Assembly (NCBI GenBank): GCA_018449715.1
Contig: JAAVVA010000002.1
Coordinates: forward strand, 1-64,000
DNA length: 64,000 nucleotides
Direction: 5' to 3'
Source of the DNA: Acidobacteriaceae bacterium dw_441
GTDB lineage: Bacteria > Acidobacteriota > Terriglobia > Terriglobales > Acidobacteriaceae
This document shows, in pieces, positions 42,883 through 50,972 of this stretch. The position numbers were made by a program, and so were the translations under genes. Every line of letters begins with the position of its first letter. Within the stretch, counting starts at the first letter, position 1. The notes beneath the pieces were generated by a model. It worked only from the letters and a program-made list of their open reading frames with translations. It was not told where the DNA came from and did not search any database.

Positions 42883-44712
42883 ATGAAGATTAACTCTGGA
42901 ATAGGCTCCCAACCTAGATCGATTCTCCTCAGAATTATTTATGCTTTGTCAACCTCCGCAGGTCCGATGAATCGGAATCATTATCCCACTTACACTATGA
43001 CGAGAAAACGATCAATTTTAGTTCTGGCTATGGCCCTTACTTTGGTCAGCTATAAACGAGGAATCGGACAGGATAAGAATTTGCGGCCCGCAGGTAAAGA
43101 GACCGTAGAATACACGGCTTTATCTTTTCCTTACTTCTCTTTTGCCGAACTCAAGTCGCTCTCAGTCGATGATCCCAATCATCCCGACAAGAATATACCG
43201 CCCTCGCTCCTATCGAAGCTCGACCAAGTGCTCGATGGCCTTATCGTTCTCCGCTCCGCCAATACCAAGCCTCATCTTCCATCAAGTCGAAATATCGGCC
43301 CCGTGCTGCGTGCAGCCGAGTGGAACATCGAACGCGGGGAACAATTTGAGCAGGTCGCGGAGACGCTGGCGAACTCACCAGAACTTTCTTCGGCCGTAGC
43401 CTCCAAGGCAGCGGCCGCTAAAAAGACGAAAGACCGCAAGAAACTCTCAACGAGGCTTACTGAAGAAGCCAGGCTCTTGGCCGACTCTGACATTCTTGTG
43501 CTCAACGAAGTCGATCTTGGGGTTACCCGTAGTGGGTATCACGACGTGTCTGCCGACCTCGCTCACCGGCTCAACATGAACTACGTCTACGGTGTGGAGT
43601 TTGTCGAAGTCGATCCGCTCAAACTGGGTCTCGAAACCCTCTCGAAGCAGGATGTGGCGGACGATGAGGCACTACAAAAACAACTCAACGACGAACTCAA
43701 GCCAGACCCCAGTCGATACAAAGGACTTCATGGATCAGCCGTTCTCAGCCGCTTGCCGATCGGATCTACAGAAATGCTTCGTTTGCCGCCCTGTTACGAC
43801 TGGTTTTCAAAGGAGGCAGCAAAGACTGCAGCTATTGAAGAGGGTAAGCGTTACGCCTCAGAGAAGATATTTCTCGAGAAGATTGGTCGTGAGGTCCGCC
43901 GTGGCGGACGAATGGCGTTGCTGGTCCGCCTAAAGCTGTCAGCTAGTCCAACCGGGTATATAACCGTCCTGAACACCCACCTCGAGGATAAGACCAAGCC
44001 AGACTGCCGAAGGCGTCAGATGCAATCCATCCTTGAACGCCTCCAATCAGTAACGGACCCCATCATACTATCTGGGGACTTCAACACGACTGGCATGGAC
44101 GGCAACCAACTCTCCGTTAAATATATTGTCACAAGCAAAGTCACCGACTATCGCTTCTGGGTTCACCAATCGCTGATGTACGCCACTCCTATTCCTGCCC
44201 TTCACCTTACGAAGTACTTCAAGAGCTATACAGATCCCACCACACGTGACATTCCATTTCTAATGGACAACAAGGAAGCCGCTCTCTTCAACGACGCCCA
44301 GCACAAACTATTCAACGATGGTAAACATTTTGACTTCACTGGAACAACAGATCGATCCGTTAATGGACGACGGAAACGACTCGCCAACAGCAATGAAAGA
44401 GCGCTAAAAGGCTTTGCCTATACGTTTGGTCTACCACGCGACTTCAAAGGTATGGTAGGACGTTCCAAGCTCGATTGGTTTTTCATAAAGCCGGTTACGT
44501 GTCCGACTTCCATTACGACCAAATCCTATAGTTCCAGGATGCCCCAAAAAAGAAATTCTAAAAACCGTGATGTCTTTACTCCCTACTTTGGTAGAACAAT
44601 GATGGAGCTAAATCGCGTCTTTCCTGAACAATCTTCTGATCATGCACCGATTTTGGTAGATCTCAGATTGACAGTGAAGAAATCACAAGATCAGTGCAAT
44701 AGGCTCGAGTGA
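42883..44712 (+). CDS. Exported endonuclease/exonuclease/phosphatase-family protein
   Basis: Up to 609 aa. Motifs of the EEP (DNase I-like) fold occur in order: AEWNIERGEQ, then LNEVDLG (catalytic Glu), LNTHLEDKTKP, SGDFNTTGMDG (Asp/Asn) and SSDHAPILVDL (final His). Members hydrolyse phosphodiesters in nucleic acids, lipids or inositol phosphates. The N-terminus is uncertain: candidates at 42883, 42967 and 42997; the last begins TRKRSILVLAMALTL, a plausible signal peptide. There is no close operon partner; an IS3 remnant precedes it. Substrate unknown. Confidence 0.82.
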   Translation: MKINSGIGSQPRSILLRIIYALSTSAGPMNRNHYPTYTMTRKRSILVLAMALTLVSYKRGIGQDKNLRPAGKETVEYTALSFPYFSFAELKSLSVDDPNHPDKNIPPSLLSKLDQVLDGLIVLRSANTKPHLPSSRNIGPVLRAAEWNIERGEQFEQVAETLANSPELSSAVASKAAAAKKTKDRKKLSTRLTEEARLLADSDILVLNEVDLGVTRSGYHDVSADLAHRLNMNYVYGVEFVEVDPLKLGLETLSKQDVADDEALQKQLNDELKPDPSRYKGLHGSAVLSRLPIGSTEMLRLPPCYDWFSKEAAKTAAIEEGKRYASEKIFLEKIGREVRRGGRMALLVRLKLSASPTGYITVLNTHLEDKTKPDCRRRQMQSILERLQSVTDPIILSGDFNTTGMDGNQLSVKYIVTSKVTDYRFWVHQSLMYATPIPALHLTKYFKSYTDPTTRDIPFLMDNKEAALFNDAQHKLFNDGKHFDFTGTTDRSVNGRRKRLANSNERALKGFAYTFGLPRDFKGMVGRSKLDWFFIKPVTCPTSITTKSYSSRMPQKRNSKNRDVFTPYFGRTMMELNRVFPEQSSDHAPILVDLRLTVKKSQDQCNRLE

Positions 44713-44919
44713 GCCGTTAACCACATCATGAGGATCTGCGTTGCACAACTTCAATCGGCTATCAACCCTTCTTACTCCTGAGGCTTGGGATTAGCCAGAA
44801 GAGCAAATATCTTGTTCGACATGTCGGCATCCCAGTCCCATCGTCCGCCGTAGCAATCACAATTGACGAAACAGGCGCATGAACTATGGGACCTAAACTC
44901 TCTTTGAGGAGCTCGAATC

Positions 44920-45414
44920 ATGAAATCAACACTGCCCTTTATCGCACTTCCACTCCTTTCTATAATCATGGCTGCCCCGTTTGTGTCCGGGCAATCCCCA
45001 GACACCACCTCAACCATCGAATCGCTACGTGCGGACGTTCGTGCGGACCGAACCAAGATCATCACACATGTCATGCAGTTCTCGGAAAAAGATGCAACTG
45101 CTTTCTGGCCCGTCTATCACCAATATGAAGCTGATGTATCCAAACTCAATGATCAGCGTGTAGCAATCATCAGGGAATACGCAGCCTCCCTTGCCTCACT
45201 GACAGACCAGCAAGCCTCTTCCTTAACATCCCGGTCTTTCGAGTTTGAGCGCCAGCGAGTTGATCTCAACAAAAAATACTTCAAGAGCTTCAGCAAGGTG
45301 CTTCCGGGCATAGTCGTAGCTAAATTTTTCCAACTTCAACACAGGCTGAATCTGCTTGCTGACGTCGAACTGGCAGCACATCTGCCTGCCGTGTTCCAGG
45401 ATCAGACACAGTAA
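44920..45414 (+). CDS. Hypothetical secreted helical protein
   Basis: A 164-aa protein with a signal peptide (LPFIALPLLSIIMAAPFVSG). The mature part is mostly helix: ESLRADVRADRTKIITHVM, FWPVYHQYEADVSKLNDQR, then a Gln/Ser/Leu-rich helix. The length and all-helical character resemble periplasmic LTXXQ/CpxP-type proteins, but the signature motif is not clear. It stands alone between the EEP gene and a minus-strand gene. Confidence 0.62.
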   Translation: MKSTLPFIALPLLSIIMAAPFVSGQSPDTTSTIESLRADVRADRTKIITHVMQFSEKDATAFWPVYHQYEADVSKLNDQRVAIIREYAASLASLTDQQASSLTSRSFEFERQRVDLNKKYFKSFSKVLPGIVVAKFFQLQHRLNLLADVELAAHLPAVFQDQTQ

Positions 45415-45523
45415 GCGTTTGAAGCTGCATTCATGACGCTTCACGCTCAAAGCGGGATTACGGACTACCAGTACCGGAGTTCTGGCTGACAAACGACAAG
45501 GGCGCGGATCGCCATATCACAGG

Positions 45524-47089
45524 TCAGAAGCGAACCACTGGCCCGAACTGCACACCCCAGTTTGTTGAGTTGATATAGTTGTCATTCGACAGGAAGGATA
45601 GTCGGGGCGGAGTTCCGATTCCGCCTGGATCGCGTTCTCCTCTGTAGCGAATCAGCGTTTGAGTGGCCGAAACACGAACACCGAGATGCCGCGAGAAGTA
45701 GAGGTCGCCCGACAGAATCGCGGACGTCGCGAAGTTATAACTTGGTCTCATTTTTTTTGGATCGGGGCCCGTGCATGAGTATCTAGCAAACCCGGGTGCG
45801 AGGGAGATACGGATCGCATAACGCTCCTTGTAATAGCCTGAGCGAAGCCCAAAGGTTGCTCTTGTCATCGTCCCGCCTACACTCATGGATGAGACAGGGC
45901 TCGCATCCGGAAGAACCGAAACATCAGCCACAAAGTCCAGGTAACGCTTTAGTCGGATTCCCAATCCCACGCCTGCCCCGTTCACAGTCTGTCGACAGTT
46001 CATGCACCCCGGACGATTCGTCTGCAGGCCAAACGATGCCGAATGAAAGTCAATCTCGAAGTGTTCCTCGGGTTCGTCGTAGAGCATTCGTACATACTGC
46101 TGATGCATCGACGAATCACCAGCGCCAGGATGCTCATAATCGCGCCACCACGGATAGCGGCCGCGAAGAAGATTGGCCAGCGATCGAGGAGGATTCAGCG
46201 AGGAGCGGATGACCTTGTACATGAATACATCCGGATGTCTCTGAACCAGCGGATCCGAAATGTAGCGATCTATTGTGTCTTCGCCTACGAGCCACAACGT
46301 GCCAACAATCGGAGTAATGATGAAATCTACCCATCCTGTATTGTTCGTGTACATCGCCTTGGGCGACTCGCAATAGTTGCTGCGGCCGGGATGCGAATCG
46401 CAGCGGATGGGATAAGTAAATCCACCCTGGTTAAAGATTGCCGTCTCACCCAGTGGCCCTATCTCCCACCAAGTCGAATACACGGTGGACCACAGAAATG
46501 AGTGGTAGCGACTCTTCCAGTAAGCATGTCCACGCGAGATGCGTAGTTCCCTCCCCTGAGGATCATTCTGAATCTGGATGTATCCGGAAATGGCTCCCTG
46601 CATCGGATGACCAATGTAGTTGACCTTAATGCTGTCACCATCGTTCCAGCGCCGCATGTTGAACTGTCCCAGAGAGGCCCAGTAATCAGACCAGTATGGC
46701 TTGTTCAACAGAATGTGTCTATCATGCTGATCTGCGGTCATAACCCGGGTGGCATTCTGGAGCATTTCAAAGGAGAGCGACTGCAGGATCAACCCCTTCC
46801 AATGAAATGGCTCCCGGAACCTAGCCAACGATTGAAAATGGGCCGCGGCCACTGGATCTTTCTCAAGCCTTGGGATATCTGGTGTAGGACTAATAACCGA
46901 AACTGGACTTATCAGATTGGGAAGTGGAGCGTCGACCAGTGCTTCCGCGGCCTGACCCCCCGGACGTTCCAGTATTTGAGCCGTACACAATGCACCGTGA
47001 CACCACGTCAAAAAGCTAAAGGCAACTCCCCAAATGCAATATCGCATACGGAGGTTTTCGAGTATTGTCAGTTCTCTCAAAACCATCAT
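45524..47089 (-). CDS. Hypothetical outer-membrane-like protein
   Basis: A 521-aa protein with an N-terminal hydrophobic segment ending in an Ala-rich cleavage-like site (CHGALCTAQ), a long aromatic-rich middle region (SYWASLGQFNMRRWNDGDS-like pattern) and a beta-strand-rich second half ending VQFGPVVRF, with a terminal Phe as in barrel proteins. No family recognised; similar proteins are seen in Acidobacteria. The start may be 47089 or 47047. A 10-bp inverted repeat lies just upstream. Confidence 0.58.
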   Translation of the reverse strand: MMVLRELTILENLRMRYCIWGVAFSFLTWCHGALCTAQILERPGGQAAEALVDAPLPNLISPVSVISPTPDIPRLEKDPVAAAHFQSLARFREPFHWKGLILQSLSFEMLQNATRVMTADQHDRHILLNKPYWSDYWASLGQFNMRRWNDGDSIKVNYIGHPMQGAISGYIQIQNDPQGRELRISRGHAYWKSRYHSFLWSTVYSTWWEIGPLGETAIFNQGGFTYPIRCDSHPGRSNYCESPKAMYTNNTGWVDFIITPIVGTLWLVGEDTIDRYISDPLVQRHPDVFMYKVIRSSLNPPRSLANLLRGRYPWWRDYEHPGAGDSSMHQQYVRMLYDEPEEHFEIDFHSASFGLQTNRPGCMNCRQTVNGAGVGLGIRLKRYLDFVADVSVLPDASPVSSMSVGGTMTRATFGLRSGYYKERYAIRISLAPGFARYSCTGPDPKKMRPSYNFATSAILSGDLYFSRHLGVRVSATQTLIRYRGERDPGGIGTPPRLSFLSNDNYINSTNWGVQFGPVVRF

Positions 47090-47101
47090 CCAAGCGTTTG
47101 G

Positions 47102-47136
47102 ATGTATACCCTTACATTCCTAGTGCGGGTATACAT
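47102..47136. promoter_or_regulatory. Inverted repeat ATGTATACCC / GGGTATACAT
   Basis: Perfect 10-bp arms with a 15-base centre, 12 bp upstream of the longest start of the gene at 45524-47089. Likely an operator of that gene. Confidence 0.55.
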
Positions 47137-47262
47137 ATGGCATTTGCTCTTCTCGAGCTGTATACGACAGCATGGGCAGCAACTGATCAAAATAGGGTCT
47201 GTTATCAGCCGAATGGATCTCTTCGAAGTGAGCATTCATCGTCATCAAACGAGCGAGATAGA

Positions 47263-48558
47263 TTAGAACGCCTCCCCAATACTCACGTAGCTTGCATGAC
47301 TGTTATTTCCCCATGCGTAGTCTGCCCGGAGATTGATATGGTTCTTCTTGGCGAGGACAAAGCGAATTCCGAGGCCGCCTCCGGGCTGGGCATCCCCGAA
47401 ATTGCCGAAGTCGCTGCCGACTGCTCCAGCTCCAGCAAAGGCAACCGCACCCAGCCTCCAAAATAATTCGCGACGATATTCTGCCTGCCCCACGAGCATC
47501 CGATTATCTCTATACTGACCAACCTGATATCCACGGATATCGGACGAAAGCCCAAATTGGCATAGATCAAAGAATGGGGCCTTGTCGCTCGCGACACACA
47601 TAGAGGCATGGACAGCGAAGACATTTTTGGTGGCAACACTTAGATATTTGTCGTACGACAAAACCAAGGACTGATACGTTCGATCTCCTCCTACGCCAGG
47701 CCCGAAGAAGTCTGTCGTTAAATCGGTTAAAGAGCCATGTCGAGGATAGAACGGACTGTCACTCGAATCTCGCTGTAGCCTAATTCCCAACGCCGCAGTC
47801 TGAAACTTTACGTCTTGTGGAAGAGGAATGGGCAGATTGGAAGGATCAGATTTGCTCGATCCGAGCGATATGCGATTGGTAATCAAATGATAGCGGGGTC
47901 CCAAATACCACTTCGGAAAGATTCTTATTTTAGGTTCAATCAGGAATGCTCGCGATCTTTGAGATAGCGGAATGCTTATTCCTGCTTCACCGGCAGCGGA
48001 TCCGGTTCCGAAAAAGTTGTAGTTGAATTCTCCTCCACCAGCACCCACGAGAATACGATAGCGATCTTCGCGGAGATAAAACCTTCCTCCAAGACCTAGC
48101 GCCCAACTTCCTCTACCAGTGCCAAAGCCTCCGCCACCAAAGCTAGAGGGGGGAGACACGTCGTCATTTCCGAGTCTAGTCGTGTAGAGGACGGCCGCTC
48201 CGCCGCCATTTCCGATCGACGGATTGACCATCGGTATCGGTGCAAATGCAAACTCGCCTCGCTTTTTCTTTCGGCTGCCCTTACCGTTCGAAGTGTCGCG
48301 TTTGACAGAAGATGGAGGAACTCCAAGGGTGCTTCCCTTATCTCTGATGCTGCCCTCAAGATTCGTATTCGTTCCGTAAAAATTGACAGGTGAACTTTTA
48401 TTCGAAGACTGCGCATGCACATTGACAGGTGCCACCATCCCTACAAGAATCAGCATCAAAAGACACTTCTCCTGTCTTCCCCACAAGCTTCGCTTCACTG
48501 AATCTCTTTTGATAGCGAAAAGCCACTCCGATTTCAGTCGACTCCGAAAGATCTTCAT
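47263..48558 (-). CDS. Omp85/BamA-like surface antigen barrel protein
   Basis: A 431-aa protein with a signal peptide (MLILVGMVAPVNVHAQ). A short linker with basic KKKRGEFAFAP precedes a C-terminal barrel (about 105-430) of the bacterial surface antigen family. Strands alternate in pairs, and the segments RHGSLTDLTTDFFGPG, DIRGYQVGQYRDNRMLVGQAEYR and GGGLGIRFVLAKK are typical; the second resembles the conserved lid-lock loop. No POTRA domains precede the barrel, so it is a short Omp85 form. Function probably in outer-membrane assembly or lipid secretion, uncertain. Confidence 0.82.
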   Translation of the reverse strand: MKIFRSRLKSEWLFAIKRDSVKRSLWGRQEKCLLMLILVGMVAPVNVHAQSSNKSSPVNFYGTNTNLEGSIRDKGSTLGVPPSSVKRDTSNGKGSRKKKRGEFAFAPIPMVNPSIGNGGGAAVLYTTRLGNDDVSPPSSFGGGGFGTGRGSWALGLGGRFYLREDRYRILVGAGGGEFNYNFFGTGSAAGEAGISIPLSQRSRAFLIEPKIRIFPKWYLGPRYHLITNRISLGSSKSDPSNLPIPLPQDVKFQTAALGIRLQRDSSDSPFYPRHGSLTDLTTDFFGPGVGGDRTYQSLVLSYDKYLSVATKNVFAVHASMCVASDKAPFFDLCQFGLSSDIRGYQVGQYRDNRMLVGQAEYRRELFWRLGAVAFAGAGAVGSDFGNFGDAQPGGGLGIRFVLAKKNHINLRADYAWGNNSHASYVSIGEAF

Positions 48559-48690
48559 ACGCTGTTCCCTTTCAGCCTTCGCCGGAGCATAAACAAGGAA
48601 GGCAAGCGAGCTTTCTCAGTAATGGTTGCGAATAGATACAGCTCTCGCGTTTAGCCGTTCCGGGATTAGACATTTGCAAACGCAAACCGC

Positions 48691-49656
48691 TTACTTTGCT
48701 TTCGCCGGCGGCGGGAGGAAGTGAAGAAAGGTGATGCCGAAGATTAACGTCTTACCAGAGGCGCGAAGCTGGACACCGAACTGCTGCTCATAGCGGACGT
48801 CATAGGCAAGATGGTGTTTGACGTCGGTATACTTCCATTCCGGGCCAATGGCGAATCCGCGATCAAGGTATCCCTTTGTCAGCGGACTAACGCTACTGCC
48901 GGAATCGGGCGAGAGCTTCTGCGAATAGTAACCGACAACGCCTGCGTTCATCTGATACTTGAAGAAGCGGTGACCAAAACTGAACTCGTCGGTAAAGATC
49001 GGTCCAGCCTTGGTGTCCGTTCCGAGCTTACTGTGGTTGAGCTCCCAGGTGGTCAACATGGAGGCATTCCATAATTTCTTCTTGTCGAAATTGTAAGTTG
49101 CACCGGCCTGGATCTGGTGCTCCCAAAAGCCAAGACCGGGGTTTAGCGGCAGGCTCGGATTGAAATCACCGGTAGGTGCATAAAAGCCGTAGTTGACGGT
49201 GTAACTCGCTTTGCCCTTCTCCCAACCAAGGATTATTGGCTCGAAGATAATATCCGACACCCCGGCGGACTCCGCAGAAGCATCAAAGAGGTTTGAATTG
49301 AAACGCGTATTGAGTACTGGAACGATAACGGCTAGACCGTAGTCCGCCTTGAGAATTTTCTTTTGGGTGATCACACTGTATCCGGCAAGTACGCCACCCA
49401 CGTTGATATCAGGCTTGAGTAGAGTGTTGCCGTTAGGCCCTTTGATGGAATCGATGGGCTGAAACAGACCGATACCGGACACATACAGTCCGGGTGGCGG
49501 CGTCGATCCGTTTTCAAGGCCACTAAAACCTCCAACGTAGTGCCCCAGTTGCTGGGCGTGCAATTGAATAGACGTATTCAAAAATGTAAGAGCCACCACC
49601 GCAGTAGCGAGCAGTCCTCTTAAGTAGGTCTTCAGAAATTTACTCTTCGTCGTCAT
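48691..49656 (-). CDS. Outer-membrane channel-like protein (phenol MetA/SphA-type)
   Basis: A 321-aa protein from the ATG at 49656, preceded by GAGG. A signal peptide (LRGLLATAVVALTFLNTSIQLHAQ) leads to a barrel with QQLGHYVGGFSGLENGSTPPPG at the start, the typical opening of this family, and YGFYAPTGDF in the middle. Members are predicted outer-membrane channels, some linked to sphingosine or aromatic uptake. It is a second member of the family that includes the gene at 38900. The next minus gene is the Omp85 barrel protein 133 bp away. Confidence 0.82.
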   Translation of the reverse strand: MTTKSKFLKTYLRGLLATAVVALTFLNTSIQLHAQQLGHYVGGFSGLENGSTPPPGLYVSGIGLFQPIDSIKGPNGNTLLKPDINVGGVLAGYSVITQKKILKADYGLAVIVPVLNTRFNSNLFDASAESAGVSDIIFEPIILGWEKGKASYTVNYGFYAPTGDFNPSLPLNPGLGFWEHQIQAGATYNFDKKKLWNASMLTTWELNHSKLGTDTKAGPIFTDEFSFGHRFFKYQMNAGVVGYYSQKLSPDSGSSVSPLTKGYLDRGFAIGPEWKYTDVKHHLAYDVRYEQQFGVQLRASGKTLIFGITFLHFLPPPAKAK

Positions 49657-49910
49657 TGCCACAACCTCTGTTTCTCCCTTGGCCTGGAACAAGTTCCCAT
49701 CCTCAACTGCTTCCCTTATTCGAGTCTCCAAACTTCTAGCCGCAGTCGAAATACGGCCTCCGCTCCTGTCGGGATGATTGACGACCGCGACGTCCTGCGG
49801 AAGGTGAAATGCATCTCATACGGACTAATCGAATAAAACACAAGACAACAACGGCTCGATATCGTCACCGCTCGGAGGTTATGTCACTATGCCATCGACG
49901 AGTTATCGTT

Positions 49911-50435
49911 CTATTTGGAAGGCTTCGGTGGGAAGTCCTTGAAAATCTTATTTAGCGCTTTGTCGAGCTTCTTCTGGTTCTTGTCAGGCTTGTCGGCCAG
50001 CGTGTCAGAGGAGTTCGCCATCCAAAGAAGCTTTTTTGTCTTCGCATCGCCGACATCAACGACCAGCTGACCGACTGGGATTTTGTCGACAGTCGTCGTA
50101 GCCATTCCGCCGCCCCAGCGCCAGCCCCAGCCCCCCATGTTCATGGTGTTGAGCTGTGCTTCCTGACCGATGGCTCCGTGATAAAGAACATACAAATCTG
50201 GATTAGCATCACCCTCAACTTTCTGGAAGCCCTTGGTTGCGAGTTGCTGGTCGATACCCCTGATAATTCGCTCGTCCCAGAGCTGATTTGATAGAGGGGT
50301 CCCTTTTGTCCACGCGTAAGTTTTATAACCTTGAAAGCTGGCTTGATGGTCATAGTCAATCGTCACTTTCTGGGCGTAAGAAGATGTGGTAATTGCTACA
50401 AGAAGAAAACTAAAGATCAGTCGTAGTTGCCTCAT
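49911..50435 (-). CDS. DUF4136 exported protein
   Basis: A 174-aa protein: signal peptide (LIFSFLLVAITTSSYAQ) and a DUF4136 domain (KVTIDYDHQASFQGYKTYAW, then QLATKGFQKVEGDANPDLYV, ending in DKALNKIFKDFPP). DUF4136 proteins are small periplasmic or lipid-anchored proteins of unknown function. The start overlaps the stop of the preceding FGE-like gene by an ATGA, so it is translationally coupled. It is the last gene of the minus operon from 53.35 kb. Confidence 0.87.
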   Translation of the reverse strand: MRQLRLIFSFLLVAITTSSYAQKVTIDYDHQASFQGYKTYAWTKGTPLSNQLWDERIIRGIDQQLATKGFQKVEGDANPDLYVLYHGAIGQEAQLNTMNMGGWGWRWGGGMATTTVDKIPVGQLVVDVGDAKTKKLLWMANSSDTLADKPDKNQKKLDKALNKIFKDFPPKPSK

Positions 50436-50953
50436 GTCATCTCTCCTTTGTAAAAATCGTTTGAACCCGTAGCCTTCACGAACCTCTCGAACTCCGTATT
50501 TGTCACGTCCGTCTTGTCCATGAAGAAGCCATCGACGTAAACGCGATGCACCGGCCGCGAATCCAGAGTTGCCTTCATGCCTACGTCGTCCATGCCGGGA
50601 GGATCCTTCGCGCCCATCGAGAATTCACCACCCGGAATCCACGTCATTTTCGACGGCGCTTTCATCGCAGGCTCGCCTGTGTTTGCCACCGTAAGCCCGA
50701 AGACCACCTTGTTCTCCGCAGCCGCTGTTTCGTTATGCATCGCCGCGTGATCTGCCGTTAAAGCAGACGTGGCTGGCGGCGCACCCACACTCTGATCGGC
50801 GCCACTCTCGCTTACCGTCGGAACGATCTTGACTCCTCCCTGTTTATTCACCACCAACGCCGCAGCCGCTACTGCCGCCAGAACCACCAGGCCCACCACC
50901 AGCGACGTCTTCCTCTTCGGCGCTTCCTCCACCGTCACCTTCACCTTGCCCAT
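50432..50953 (-). CDS. Membrane-anchored FGE (sulfatase-modifying factor)-like protein, truncated
   Basis: A 173-aa protein. A single transmembrane helix (residues 18-37, SLVVGLVVLAAVAAAALVV) precedes an Ala/Ser/Val linker. Then comes only the start of an FGE-sulfatase domain: MTWIPGGEFSMGAKDP, RPVHRVYVDGFFMDKTDVTN, FERFVKATG. Complete domains are ~220 residues and carry C-terminal catalytic cysteines absent here. The frame ends at GEMT, overlapping the DUF4136 start. Truncation by deletion is likely; it probably cannot make formylglycine. Codon use is like its neighbours. Confidence 0.75.
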   Translation of the reverse strand: MGKVKVTVEEAPKRKTSLVVGLVVLAAVAAAALVVNKQGGVKIVPTVSESGADQSVGAPPATSALTADHAAMHNETAAAENKVVFGLTVANTGEPAMKAPSKMTWIPGGEFSMGAKDPPGMDDVGMKATLDSRPVHRVYVDGFFMDKTDVTNTEFERFVKATGSNDFYKGEMT

Positions 50954-50972
50954 ACCTCAGATCTCCGCACAA

